A DNA stretch of 64,000 nucleotides from Pseudomonas cedrina subsp. cedrina. GTDB taxonomy: Bacteria > Pseudomonadota > Gammaproteobacteria > Pseudomonadales > Pseudomonadaceae. The position numbers and the translations under genes were made by a program. A model generated the notes under the pieces. It did no database searches and had not been told where the DNA came from. It worked only from the letters and a program-made list of their open reading frames with translations. Of the stretch, positions 1-7,265 are shown piece after piece. The first letter of the stretch is position 1. Every line of letters begins with the position of its first letter. The stretch spans positions 124,001-188,000 of the forward strand of contig NZ_MNPW01000011.1 of the NCBI RefSeq assembly GCF_001983175.1. The letters are read 5' to 3'.

Positions 1-508
1 GGGACAGCACCTGGCCCTGATGGGTCGCGAACAAATGCAGCAGGGCGAACTCTTTGTTGGTCAGGGTGATACGGGCGCCCGCGCGGGTTACGCGGCGCTT
101 GAGGACATCGATCTGCAGGTCGGCGATCTGCAGCTGTTCTTCTTCCCGGCTGGGGCCGCGGCGGGTCAGGGTACGCAAGCGTGCCACCAACTCGGCGAAG
201 GAGAACGGTTTGATCAGGTAGTCATCGGCACCCAATTCAAGGCCCTTGATACGGTCGGCAATATCATCGCGGGCCGTCAGGAAAAGTACCGGTGTGTCGG
301 CTTCCTTGCGCAGGCGGCGCAGCACTTCCCAGCCATCCATTTTCGGCATCATCACATCCAGCACGATCACATCGAATGGTGTTTCCAGCGCCTGGTGCAG
401 GCCATCCACGCCGTCACGGGCGAGGCTGACGGAGTAACCCAGTTCCTGAAGGCCGTTGAGCAGGTAATTGCCGGCCTTGGGTTCGTCTTCGACTACGAGA
501 ATGTTCAT
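1..508 (-). CDS. Heavy-metal-type two-component response regulator (partial)
   Basis: The minus strand reads from ATG at 508 off the left edge, so the C-terminus is missing. The product starts MNILVVEDEPKAGNYLLNGL, a CheY-like receiver with the acidic pair near residues 8-9, the phospho-acceptor in VIVLDVMMPKMDG at about residue 51 and the conserved Lys in YLIKPFSFAEL at about 102. An OmpR/PhoB-type winged-helix domain begins after a short linker (VTRAGARITLTNKEF). The sequence is closest to the CzcR/CopR/IrlR heavy-metal subgroup, which pairs with a membrane histidine kinase. The partner kinase would be expected beyond the window. The DUF2790 gene just upstream, on the same strand, often accompanies this type of system. 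The metal specificity cannot be read from sequence. Confidence 0.85.
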   Translation of the reverse strand, partial: MNILVVEDEPKAGNYLLNGLQELGYSVSLARDGVDGLHQALETPFDVIVLDVMMPKMDGWEVLRRLRKEADTPVLFLTARDDIADRIKGLELGADDYLIKPFSFAELVARLRTLTRRGPSREEEQLQIADLQIDVLKRRVTRAGARITLTNKEFALLHLFATHQGQVLS

Positions 509-550
509 GGCAAGTGCTCTGTCTCAATGCGTGGCGCAAGTGTAGCCCGA

Positions 551-796
551 TCAATTGTCACTGGCGCAACCGGTGTCCAGGACCTGGTAGTCCAACACAT
601 GTTCACGGCCCTGGCTGTCCAGGTAGTCGAGTCGCGCCGGGACGACGCCGCATTCGCCATAGGTGTCAGTGCTCGACAGCACTTTAGCCACGTCCAGGTG
701 GACGAAGAAGCCGGTTTTGTCGTGGACCACGGGTTCGGCGGCAAACACGGAACCGGTAGCGAGCAAAGCGGCAAAGCCGAGGGTAAACAGTTTCAT
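551..796 (-). CDS. DUF2790 small exported protein
   Basis: This is an 81-residue protein with a clear signal peptide (MKLFTLGFAALLATGSVFA, cleavage near residue 20). A short globular part follows, with two cysteines (YGECG and DTGCAS) that could form a disulphide, and the motif RLDYLDSQGREHVLDYQVL. This matches the DUF2790 family found mainly in Pseudomonas, often next to copper or other metal two-component systems; the molecular function is unknown. The start at 796 was chosen because AGAGAGG lies just upstream and the signal peptide begins there. It sits 42 bp upstream of the response regulator on the same strand and may share its transcript. Confidence 0.75.
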   Translation of the reverse strand: MKLFTLGFAALLATGSVFAAEPVVHDKTGFFVHLDVAKVLSSTDTYGECGVVPARLDYLDSQGREHVLDYQVLDTGCASDN

Positions 797-885
797 GGTG
801 GTACCTCTCTTTATGGGTTGGCTGCCAGGTGTTGGCGGTGAGTTCACAGTAACGAGGCGCCACTAACAGCCGACCAACAGAATGA

Positions 886-1060
886 TTACAAGTGTGTAAT
901 GCAGTGCTTTTGCATCGCAGGGCTCAGGGCCTGGCGGCCGGAGGCTTCAAGGATCAGGTCGGTGATCGCCTGGGCGTGGGTCACTGGCGACAAGTGGCTC
1001 AAAGGCAGCTCGATGGCGGTGGCGTTTACAAGCAGCGAGGTGATCCGTAGATTGCAACGG
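886..1060 (-). pseudogene. C-terminal remnant of an alpha/beta hydrolase
   Basis: Reading the minus strand back from the stop at 886-888 gives an open stretch containing IELPLSHLSPVTHAQAITD and then LILEASGRQALSPAMQKH. This resembles the end of an alpha/beta-hydrolase, where the catalytic His follows a Gly/Ser-His-Leu segment, plus a C-terminal helix. No start codon or N-terminal catalytic region is present upstream before the divergent HAD gene, so only about 55 residues survive. I read it as a deletion remnant. The family assignment rests on a short stretch and is tentative. Otherwise the 250 bp between the DUF2790 gene and the HAD gene appear empty. Confidence 0.45.
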
Positions 1061-1097
1061 GCTAATTACTTGTTACCGCCCAAGAGGAAGCCTCGCA

Positions 1098-1775
1098 GTG
1101 TCCATCCCAGGTCCAGCCGTATTCAACCGCCGTTATCGCGCCTTTCTGTTTGATATGGACGGGACGCTGCTCAACTCCATTGCCGCCGCCGAGCGGGTGT
1201 GGAGTGTCTGGGCGGAACGCCATGGCCTGGAGGTAGAAGCGTTTTTGAAGACCATTCACGGCGCTCGCGCGATCGACACCATTACCCGGCAAGCGCTGCC
1301 CGGCGTTGATCCCGAGGTCGAGGCGCAGTGGATCACCGAGGCTGAAATCGAGGATGTGAGAGGGGTTGTCGCGATTCCCGGCGCCGTCACGTTTCTGAAC
1401 AGTCTGCCGGGTGATCAATGGGCACTGGTCACCTCGGCGCCCAGGGAACTGGCGTTGCGTCGATTGCAGGCTGCCGGGATTGCGCCGCCGACGGTGCTGG
1501 TCACGGCTGAAGATGTTGCCATCGGTAAGCCGAACCCCGCCTGTTACCTGCTGGGTGCGCAACGCCTGGGCGTCCCGGTGCAGGACTGCCTGGTGTTTGA
1601 AGATGCAACGGTAGGCATACGCGCGGGCGAGGCGGCAGGGGCGGATGTAATGGTTGTGACGACGACGCATCACGCGCCTATGGTCACCGAACACCCTTCG
1701 GTTGACGGGTACCAACAGCTAAGCGTACAGCGCGACGCGCAAGGCTTGTTGTACCTGCAGAACACGGCGGGCTGA
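1098..1775 (+). CDS. HAD-superfamily sugar-phosphatase-like hydrolase
   Basis: A 225-residue protein of HAD subfamily IA. Motif I is FLFDMDGTLLNS (residues about 16-27, nucleophile and acid Asp), motif II is the Thr/Ser in LVTSAP (about 110), and motifs III/IV are the Lys in IGKPNPACY with VFEDATVGIRAG. The helical cap follows motif I. It is most like the YfbT/YniC/DOG-type sugar phosphatases that remove phosphate from 2-deoxyglucose-6-phosphate or related hexose phosphates. The exact substrate is not readable. The start is GTG at 1098, behind the purine-rich GAGGAAG. It stands alone, pointing away from the hydrolase remnant. Confidence 0.8.
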   Translation: MSIPGPAVFNRRYRAFLFDMDGTLLNSIAAAERVWSVWAERHGLEVEAFLKTIHGARAIDTITRQALPGVDPEVEAQWITEAEIEDVRGVVAIPGAVTFLNSLPGDQWALVTSAPRELALRRLQAAGIAPPTVLVTAEDVAIGKPNPACYLLGAQRLGVPVQDCLVFEDATVGIRAGEAAGADVMVVTTTHHAPMVTEHPSVDGYQQLSVQRDAQGLLYLQNTAG

Positions 1776-1788
1776 AGGGCTGAGCCCG

Positions 1789-2082
1789 TTACCGGTCTCG
1801 GCCTTGTCCGGAGCGGACTGGGGTGGGCGGTTGCATTCGATGATTCCTCATGCCTTGGCGTGACAGCACCATCTCCCTGAGAATTTCATTGGCCAGCCGC
1901 GCGATGGCTTCGGCGCCACGATAGTGTGCACGCACGATCCCTGTCACTGCGAAATGGTCGGTTTCCGGGCCGCTGAGCACTGCCGAAAGCGTGCCGTCGG
2001 CGTGTAATGTGCAGGTCACGCTATAGCTGGGCAGACGGGCGGCCAGCGCAGACTCGATCTGGGATTTGGTCAGGGTATCCAT
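1789..2082 (-). CDS. Conserved hypothetical protein
   Basis: About 97 residues, starting MDTLTKSQIESALAARLPSY. It contains a compact alpha/beta region with YSVTCTLHADGTLSAVLSG followed by a helix (RGAEAIARLANEILREMV). No catalytic motif, signal peptide or membrane segment is seen. The start at 2082 is preferred over ATG 2118 because the extra N-terminus is unlike the rest and the MDTL start begins a clean amphipathic helix. Its ribosome-binding site is weak (AAAGG about 11 nt upstream). The gene converges on the HAD gene with 13 bp between stops. I do not recognise a function. Confidence 0.5.
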   Translation of the reverse strand: MDTLTKSQIESALAARLPSYSVTCTLHADGTLSAVLSGPETDHFAVTGIVRAHYRGAEAIARLANEILREMVLSRQGMRNHRMQPPTPVRSGQGRDR

Positions 2083-2176
2083 CGTGCTCAGTGCCTTTAA
2101 CTGATAGTGCAGGCCCAAGCATAGGTCGTGTCGCAGCGGTGTAAATACCGGCGATCTGATATCGAGGAACGCAGTC

Positions 2177-2416
2177 TCAGCGTGTCATTTGCCGGCACAG
2201 GCGACGCTGAACGGCTTTCTGGATAGGTTTGAGGCAAAACAGAAACAGGTATCCACTCAGCAGTAGCGCCAAATCCAGCCCGGAATGGGAATCCGCCGGG
2301 CCAGTGCCTTCGATTGTAAACCTCAAAGCATAGGCCAGCCCCACGAAGATCAGCCCTATCAGTAGGGCGATCATCCAAGACATGTAGGCAAATGGTGGTG
2401 CGGTCGTAGGCCTCAT
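2177..2416 (-). CDS. Small inner-membrane protein, two helices
   Basis: A 79-residue product with two predicted transmembrane segments, MIALLIGLIFVGLAYAL (about residues 15-31) and LDLALLLSGYLFLFCL (about 47-62), then a basic tail (KAVQRRLCRQMTR). The hydrophobic pattern and positive-inside tail support a real membrane protein although no family is recognised. The start at 2416 has a good site, CAGGAG, eight bases upstream. It is followed on the same strand by the 97-residue hypothetical gene with a gap of about 95 bp. Function unknown. Confidence 0.5.
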   Translation of the reverse strand: MRPTTAPPFAYMSWMIALLIGLIFVGLAYALRFTIEGTGPADSHSGLDLALLLSGYLFLFCLKPIQKAVQRRLCRQMTR

Positions 2417-2628
2417 CGTCGTGCTCCTGAATGCACACGGATGGCTGAGTGTCAGTCAGGAGATTTCGGCCTTAAATGAAACGACAAGTTCCTGGCGAGA
2501 ACACAGTTTCATCTTTGCATGAAGATCAACGCACTGGCGACGTCCGCCACGCAATAACGGTCAGAGCAATTCGAAGGAGTTTTCGCCAGCCGTTACAGTC
2601 AACGAAAAGGCTGGCTACTGAAGGCGCT

Positions 2629-2823
2629 TCAAGGTGTCTGGTTTTTATCCGGGGCAGTCAGGCCTGCCTGGATGCGCTGGTAGATTTCCTCGCGATGCAC
2701 GGCCACATCCTTGGGCGCGTTGATGCCGATTCGTACTTGCTGGCCGCTGACGCCCAGGATGGTGATCGTAATGTCATCACCGATGTTTATGCTTTCACCA
2801 ACTTTTCGGGTGAGTATCAGCAT
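2629..2823 (-). CDS. rsmE: CsrA/RsmA-family RNA-binding regulator, RsmE type
   Basis: A 64-residue CsrA-family translational regulator. It begins MLILTRKVGESINIGDDITI and continues with VRIGINAPKDVAVHREEIYQ, which covers the RNA-contacting strand 1 residues (L4, R6) and the R44 region in the VAVHREEIY motif. The C-terminus (AGLTAPDKNQTP) matches my recollection of the RsmE paralogue of fluorescent pseudomonads better than RsmA. RsmE homodimers bind GGA motifs near ribosome-binding sites and are antagonised by the small RNAs RsmX/Y/Z under GacS/GacA control. The start at 2823 sits behind AAGGAG, itself a GGA site that would allow autoregulation. It is monocistronic. Confidence 0.9.
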   Translation of the reverse strand: MLILTRKVGESINIGDDITITILGVSGQQVRIGINAPKDVAVHREEIYQRIQAGLTAPDKNQTP

Positions 2824-3070
2824 GGACTTCTCCTTGATTACTTTTAAGGACACATGTTTCAGACAGGGCAGGTGTCGGATGTGTGTAGCTTACTGCTAAG
2901 CGCTTCCCTGTGACTGCCTCTTTTAGGACGCATAGAGGCGACATTAATTCCCATGGCGGCATCATACAGGTCTGCGATACATGATTCGCATTGTTTAAGC
3001 TAACGTTTATGACGGCCAGAATAGACAGTGGATGATAAAGTCGCCTCTTTATCTTTAGAGGAGCAGGGCA

Positions 3071-3451
3071 GTGCGTAAAGTAGCGATGGCAATTGCGGTG
3101 TTGGCATTGGCCGGTTGCGGTGAAGGCAAAAGCGTCGAGACACCCGCGCCCAAGCCTGCCGTGACCGAAAGCCAGCCCCAGACCGGCGCAGTTGCCGCCC
3201 AGGAATGGGACGTGCGCGTCGGCTCGCCGGACCACAAGCTGCAGGCGATCACCGACCTGACGGCCTGGTTGCTGGAGCATGGTTTTAATTTTTATATTGT
3301 GAAGGTGGACGGCAAGGACGAAGTGCTGCTGGGGCCGTTTGCGACCAAAGCTGAAGCTGAAGCCAAGCAGACGCTGCTTAATGAAAAAATGGCCCGCGCC
3401 AAGAAAACCGACACCGTGTCTGAGGTCATTGAGCACAAGGCCACGCAGTAA
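3071..3451 (+). CDS. SPOR-like lipoprotein
   Basis: 126 residues from a GTG start at 3071 behind GAGGAG. The N-terminus has a lipobox (IAVLALAGCGEG, lipidated Cys at about 16), so the product should be a lipoprotein. After a Pro/Ala-rich linker comes a domain of about 75 residues with the SPOR pattern: QEWDVRVGS, a helix, then VDGKDEVLLGPFATKAEAEA, a version of the R-V-x-x-GPF-x-x-x-x-A signature. SPOR domains bind denuded septal peptidoglycan, so a role at the division site or in envelope maintenance is an inference. The gene is transcribed away from rsmE and has no operon partner. Confidence 0.65.
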   Translation: MRKVAMAIAVLALAGCGEGKSVETPAPKPAVTESQPQTGAVAAQEWDVRVGSPDHKLQAITDLTAWLLEHGFNFYIVKVDGKDEVLLGPFATKAEAEAKQTLLNEKMARAKKTDTVSEVIEHKATQ

Positions 3452-3481
3452 GCGCAAAGTGGGCGGCGGTTGCGCCCGCTT

Positions 3482-4171
3482 TCAGCCGCAGGCTTTCAGG
3501 TTCACCGGGCCGACAAACTCATTGCCCCGCCCCATCACGCAGGCCACGGTCTGATTGCGTTGACGCTCCCAGGCCTGCACCGGGTAGGTCTTGTTCCAGG
3601 CTTCGTACAGTTGACGATCCTGTTTCGACAGGCGCAAGCCGTATCGCTTGCTCATGTAAAAGTACGTGCGGGCGATCATGCCCCGAATGGACGGGCGCGG
3701 CATGACCTTCTTGGCCTTGAAATCCACCTGGGTCAGGCATGAGCCGTATTGTCCGCTTTGCACCGGCAGCCAGCCGAAACTGAAGTTGTTACGGTCGCCA
3801 TTGACCTCGCCAATGCTCGGCACCAAGTTATGCAGGTCCGCTTCGGCGCGCTTGAACACGTCATCGTGCCGGGTGCAGTTCTTGCGCCCTCCGTTCTGCC
3901 AGCACTGGCGTTGATGCCCGATCTGCCAGGCCGGAACGATGTGCTCCCACTCGATGCGTGCCGCACGGTTGGCGTTTTTGCGTGGGATGTAGCCACAGGC
4001 TTTCAGATCCACGCGATTGCCCGTGTATTTGCACCCGCAATAGAACTCGGTGGATTGTGGGGCGTAAAGTTTCCAGGCAACTTTCTTGGCTTCGCTGAAG
4101 GTTCGGGGCGCTTGGGCCTGGGCCGCGACGGCGAAAAACAGGCTAAGCACAGCGATAAAACGGACACCCAT
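3482..4171 (-). CDS. endA: Endonuclease I, secreted or periplasmic DNase
   Basis: 229 residues with a signal peptide (MGVRFIAVLSLFFAVAAQA) and a His-Me-finger endonuclease I fold. Recognisable parts are FYCGCKYTG and KACGYIPRKNANRA near the N-terminus, the catalytic block RIEWEHIVPAWQIGHQ with the general-base His, a Cys-rich stretch RQCWQNGGRKNCTRHD, and metal-binding DLHNLVPSIGEVNGDRNNF. EndA-type enzymes cut double-stranded DNA non-specifically in the periplasm or outside the cell. The start at 4171 begins the signal peptide; the longer reading overlaps the upstream gene. It lies 4 bp behind the DUF1654 gene and is probably co-transcribed from a promoter with a LexA-type box. Confidence 0.9.
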   Translation of the reverse strand: MGVRFIAVLSLFFAVAAQAQAPRTFSEAKKVAWKLYAPQSTEFYCGCKYTGNRVDLKACGYIPRKNANRAARIEWEHIVPAWQIGHQRQCWQNGGRKNCTRHDDVFKRAEADLHNLVPSIGEVNGDRNNFSFGWLPVQSGQYGSCLTQVDFKAKKVMPRPSIRGMIARTYFYMSKRYGLRLSKQDRQLYEAWNKTYPVQAWERQRNQTVACVMGRGNEFVGPVNLKACG

Positions 4172-4175
4172 TGAC

Positions 4176-4427
4176 TCAATCTTCCTTCGGCACAACCCAG
4201 AAAATCTGTACGCCACCGTCGTCCCGATAGGCGAGGGTGACGTTGTCGTTCTCCGCAATTTCCTCCAGCAAACGTGCCCATTCTTCCTCTGGTTCGTCGG
4301 GCAGACGGAAGATCAAGGCCGCCTTGGCTTTTTGGGCGCCGGTTGAATTGATGATCTTTTGCACACGAATGGCCAGACGTTCGTAGGCACCAGGCGGGGT
4401 TGGCACTGCGGGAGAGGACTTTGCCAC
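4176..4427 (-). CDS. DUF1654 family protein
   Basis: An 83-residue protein: helix-rich N-terminus (YERLAIRVQKIINSTGAQKA), then ALIFRLPDEPEEEWARLLEE and a short beta hairpin ending IFWVVPKED. This matches the DUF1654 family, small cytoplasmic proteins of Pseudomonas and its phages whose function is unknown. The start is GTG at 4427, eight bases behind TAAGGA; the upstream ATG at 4457 lies inside the LexA-type palindrome and lacks a ribosome site. The gene is first in a probable two-gene unit with endA. The LexA-type box just upstream suggests DNA-damage control of both. Confidence 0.7.
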   Translation of the reverse strand: MAKSSPAVPTPPGAYERLAIRVQKIINSTGAQKAKAALIFRLPDEPEEEWARLLEEIAENDNVTLAYRDDGGVQIFWVVPKED

Positions 4428-4445
4428 GGAGTATTCCTTAGTTAG

Positions 4446-4461
4446 CTGTACGCACATACAG
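4446..4461. promoter_or_regulatory. LexA-type SOS box
   Basis: CTGTACGCACATACAG fits the gammaproteobacterial LexA operator consensus CTGT-N8-ACAG exactly at both half-sites. It lies 19 bp upstream of the DUF1654 start, where a repressor would block initiation. It overlaps a second palindrome, TACAGT-N5-ACTGTA, at 4457-4473. The site predicts SOS induction of the DUF1654-endA pair. Confidence 0.65.
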
Positions 4462-4608
4462 TATTTAACTGTAGGTAATTTCGCAACTGCTTAAATTCCA
4501 AGCAGTTCGTTTGACAGCCGTTCAGGAATTTTTGTGTAAGGCGGCGTAGGAAGTGCAGAAGCGAGCTTGCCGGAAAAGGAAGCTCGCTCCTGCGGACAGT
4601 TTCAGGAA

Positions 4609-5697
4609 TCAGTATTCCCAGAACATCCGTTGCAGCTCTTTGCTGTCCTGGGTCTTGGTCAGGGCGACCATCGCCAGGATGCGGGCTTTCTGTGGGTTCA
4701 GATCGAGTGCGGCAACCCAGTCGTATTTGTCGTCAGGTTGTTCGGCATTGCGCAGCACCATGCCGCCGGCATTGACGTGGGAAGAACGAATGATCTGTAC
4801 ACCTTGCTTGCGCAGTTCCACCAGTGCGGGCACCACTTTGGAGGACACCGAGCCGTTGCCGGTGCCGGCATGGATGATGGCTTTTGCGCCCGCTTGAGCC
4901 AGGGCCTTGTAGGCCGTATCGCTCACGTTGCCATAGCCATAGGCGATTTCAACATCGGGCAGGCTCTTGATGTTCTTGATGTCGAATTCCGAATCCATGG
5001 TGTGGCGCTTGGCTGGCAAGCGGAACCAGTAGGATTTGCCTTCAACCACCATGCCCAGTGGGCCCCAAGGGCTCTTGAACGCTTCGGTCTTGATATTGAT
5101 CATCTTGCTGACGTCGCGACCCGACTGGATCTCGTCGTTCATGGTGACCAGCACGCCCTTGCCGCGCGCCTCTTTGCTGCCGGCCACCGCAACGGCGTTG
5201 TAGAGGTTGAGCATGCCGTCCGCCGACATGGCAGTGCCTGGGCGCATGGAGCCGACCACCACGATTGGCTTGTCGGTCTTTTCCACCAGGTTCAGGAAGT
5301 AGGCGGTTTCTTCGAGGGTGTCGGTACCGTGGGTGATCACGATGCCATCCACGTCCTTGCTGTCGGCCAGTTCGGCGACGCGGCGGCCCAGTTGCAGCAG
5401 GTTTTCGTTATTGATGCTTTCGGACGCAATTTGCATCACTTGCTCGCCGCGTACATTGGCGATCTGGCTAAGCTCAGGAACACCGGCGATCAATTGCTCG
5501 ATGCCGACCTTGGCCGCCTGGTAAGTGGCACTGTTGGCCGCACTGGCGCCGGCGCCGGCGATCGTGCCGCCGGTGGCGAGTATGACCACGTTGGACAGCT
5601 TGGCCTTGGTTTCGACTTCCTTCGCCTGGACGGCAACGGGGAACAGCAGCAGGAGGGCTAACGCGCCCGGAACAAAAGTCTTCAATGCAGATTTCAT
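4609..5697 (-). CDS. ansB: Periplasmic L-asparaginase/glutaminase, type II
   Basis: 362 residues with a signal peptide (ALALLLLFPVAVQA, cleavage near 25). The type II asparaginase signature is complete: ATGGTIAGAG with nucleophile Thr at about 45, and VITHGTDTLEET with the second Thr-Asp-Lys triad members (Lys in the MNDEIQSGRDVSK region). VVVGSMRPGTAMSADG and the C-terminal MVLRNAEQPDDKYDWV are also family hallmarks. The sequence is close to the Pseudomonas glutaminase-asparaginase that hydrolyses both Asn and Gln to Asp or Glu plus ammonia in the periplasm. It stands alone, with 550 bp of regulatory DNA upstream shared with the divergent rbs operon. A second, divergent asparaginase occurs at 31.2 kb. 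Confidence 0.9.
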   Translation of the reverse strand: MKSALKTFVPGALALLLLFPVAVQAKEVETKAKLSNVVILATGGTIAGAGASAANSATYQAAKVGIEQLIAGVPELSQIANVRGEQVMQIASESINNENLLQLGRRVAELADSKDVDGIVITHGTDTLEETAYFLNLVEKTDKPIVVVGSMRPGTAMSADGMLNLYNAVAVAGSKEARGKGVLVTMNDEIQSGRDVSKMINIKTEAFKSPWGPLGMVVEGKSYWFRLPAKRHTMDSEFDIKNIKSLPDVEIAYGYGNVSDTAYKALAQAGAKAIIHAGTGNGSVSSKVVPALVELRKQGVQIIRSSHVNAGGMVLRNAEQPDDKYDWVAALDLNPQKARILAMVALTKTQDSKELQRMFWEY

Positions 5698-5895
5698 TAT
5701 TTTTCTCTCTGGTTTTTGATGAGTGCTGTAGCCGGTTCATCTAGAACACCCGGGCGGTTCTGAATGCCACGGGGTGAGGGGGTAGAGCAGGATCTGTACC
5801 AGGCTGTAAGTGTTTGTGGATATAAAATAACTTTCTGATTTATAAGAAATTAATTCGTTTTTATGAGCTGTTGCAGCAGGTGTATGTCCGGCTTT

Positions 5896-5930
5896 CCGAA
5901 CAGATGGACGTATTACGTTCGGTTGTCCGA
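5896..5930. promoter_or_regulatory. Clustered dyads upstream of ansB
   Basis: CCGAAC (5896-5901) and GTTCGG (5917-5922) form an inverted repeat 15 bases apart, immediately followed by TCGG-N4-CCGA (5919-5930). TCCGG also precedes them. The group lies about 200 bp upstream of the ansB start in an otherwise empty 370-bp stretch (5698-6070), so it may be an operator for an unknown regulator of ansB. I cannot assign the binding protein. Confidence 0.3.
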
Positions 5931-6073
5931 AAACCTGGTGGTTAATCCATCGAGATGCATGAGGCACGGGACGCAATCTGTCGTTTTAGAGAACGACTGA
6001 GAGTGGACGATGTTTAAGCGGGCCGTTGTTGCGGGACGAGCGAGGGACTTGGATGAAAGACTGTTTTATACCG

Positions 6074-6124
6074 TTGACAAATCTCGACAAGGTTCTCATA
6101 GTTTGAACAACGCAAACGTTTGCG
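6074..6124 (+). promoter_or_regulatory. rbs promoter with LacI-type (RbsR) operator
   Basis: A -35 box TTGACA (6074-6079) is followed after 17 bases by CATAGT (6097-6102) as a -10. The perfect 14-bp palindrome CGCAAACGTTTGCG (6111-6124) lies at about +1 to +15. Its central AAACGTTT is typical of LacI/PurR/RbsR-family operators. The rbsR gene inside the operon makes RbsR the likely ligand-responsive repressor, released by ribose. Confidence 0.75.
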
Positions 6125-6248
6125 AGATGTTTCACGGACGCTTCTTAAGTCCCGTGGCAGCTCGTATCAGCCACCCAGGTGGGAAGGCTGCCGAAGGGCT
6201 CTTCGGTGCAAGCGTTGCTCACAATAATCATAAGATCGGAGTGAACCC

Positions 6249-7208
6249 ATGAAGCTGCCATTTGCTGGACGTCTTCTTGCTGTCGCTGTGCTTGCCGCCG
6301 CATCCGCTGCCCTGCCTCTCTCTTCTGCATTCGCTGATGACGCTGCCGCCAAACCCAAGGTTGGCCTGGTCATGAAATCCCTTGCCAACGAATTCTTCGT
6401 GACCATGCAAGAGGGCGCCAAGGACTACCAGAAATCCCACGCCGCTGATTTCGACATGATCACCAACGGTATCAAGAACGAGACCGACACCAGCGCGCAG
6501 ATCGATATCGTCAACCAGATGATCCTCGCCAAAGTGAACGCCATCGTGATCGCACCCGCCGACTCCAAGGCGCTGGTCACCGTGCTTAAGAAAGCCTCCG
6601 ATGCCGGTATCAAGGTCGTCAACATCGACAACCGTCTTGATCCGGACGTGCTCAAAAGTAAAAACCTCGATATACCTTTCGTTGGCCCGGACAACCGCAA
6701 GGGCTCCAAGCTGGTGGGCGACTACCTGGCCAAGCAACTGGCGGCCGGCGATGAAGTCGGCATCATTGAAGGCGTGCCGACCACCACCAATGCCCAGCAG
6801 CGCACCGCTGGCTTCAAGGACGCGATGGATGCCGCAGGCATGAAAATCGTCTCCACCCAATCCGGCAACTGGGAGATCGACCAGGGCCAGAAGGTGGCCT
6901 CCGCGATGCTGAGCGAGTACCCGAAAATCAAGGCGCTGTTGGCGGGTAACGACAACATGGCGTTGGGTGCCGTGTCCGCAATCCGCGCCGCAGGCAAGGC
7001 TGGCAAGGTCCAGGTCGTCGGCTACGACAACATCGAAGCCATCAAGCCGATGCTGCAGGACGGCCGCGTCCTCGCGACCGCGGACCAGGCCGCTGCCCAG
7101 CAAGCCGTGTTCGGTATCCAGAACGCGCTCAAGCTGGTCAAGGGTGAGAAAGTCGAGTCCAAGGACGGCGTGATCGAAACCCCGGTCGAACTCGTTCTCA
7201 AGAAGTAA
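6249..7208 (+). CDS. rbsB: Ribose ABC transporter, periplasmic binding protein
   Basis: 319 residues with a signal peptide (LLAVAVLAAASAALPLSSAFA). The mature part is a type I periplasmic binding fold of the RbsB family: VGLVMKSLANEFFVTMQEGA, then IDNRLDPDVL, GIIEGVPTTTNAQQRTAGF and LLAGNDNMALGAV, then VVGYDNIEAIKPML, all typical sugar-contact loops. It would deliver D-ribose to the RbsC/RbsA importer. The start at 6249 follows GATCGGAGTG. It is the first gene of the rbs operon behind the operator at 6111. A stem-loop separates it from rbsA and may keep rbsB expression higher than the rest. Confidence 0.93.
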   Translation: MKLPFAGRLLAVAVLAAASAALPLSSAFADDAAAKPKVGLVMKSLANEFFVTMQEGAKDYQKSHAADFDMITNGIKNETDTSAQIDIVNQMILAKVNAIVIAPADSKALVTVLKKASDAGIKVVNIDNRLDPDVLKSKNLDIPFVGPDNRKGSKLVGDYLAKQLAAGDEVGIIEGVPTTTNAQQRTAGFKDAMDAAGMKIVSTQSGNWEIDQGQKVASAMLSEYPKIKALLAGNDNMALGAVSAIRAAGKAGKVQVVGYDNIEAIKPMLQDGRVLATADQAAAQQAVFGIQNALKLVKGEKVESKDGVIETPVELVLKK

Positions 7209-7226
7209 TCCTGGCAATGCCCAACA

Positions 7227-7251
7227 GCGTCCGCTCGTCCTGAGCGGGCGC
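7227..7251 (+). terminator. Intercistronic stem-loop between rbsB and rbsA
   Basis: GCGTCCGCTC pairs with GAGCGGGCGC (one G-U pair) around a five-base loop. There is no U-run, so it is more likely an mRNA-stabilising or partial-termination element than a full terminator. Such hairpins often follow binding-protein genes in ABC-transporter operons and raise their relative expression. Confidence 0.5.
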
Positions 7252-7265
7252 CTGGAGATTTTCCT

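Noticed and set aside
20..841. 273-codon open frame on the plus strand
   Set aside because: It is antisense to the response regulator and DUF2790 genes, which have clear domains, signal peptide and ribosome sites.
4567..5661. 364-codon plus-strand frame
   Set aside because: Antisense to ansB; composition is the His/Gln-rich pattern typical of the complement of a high-GC gene.
6010..6252. 80-codon frame before rbsB
   Set aside because: It spans the promoter and operator, has no domain and overlaps the rbsB start.
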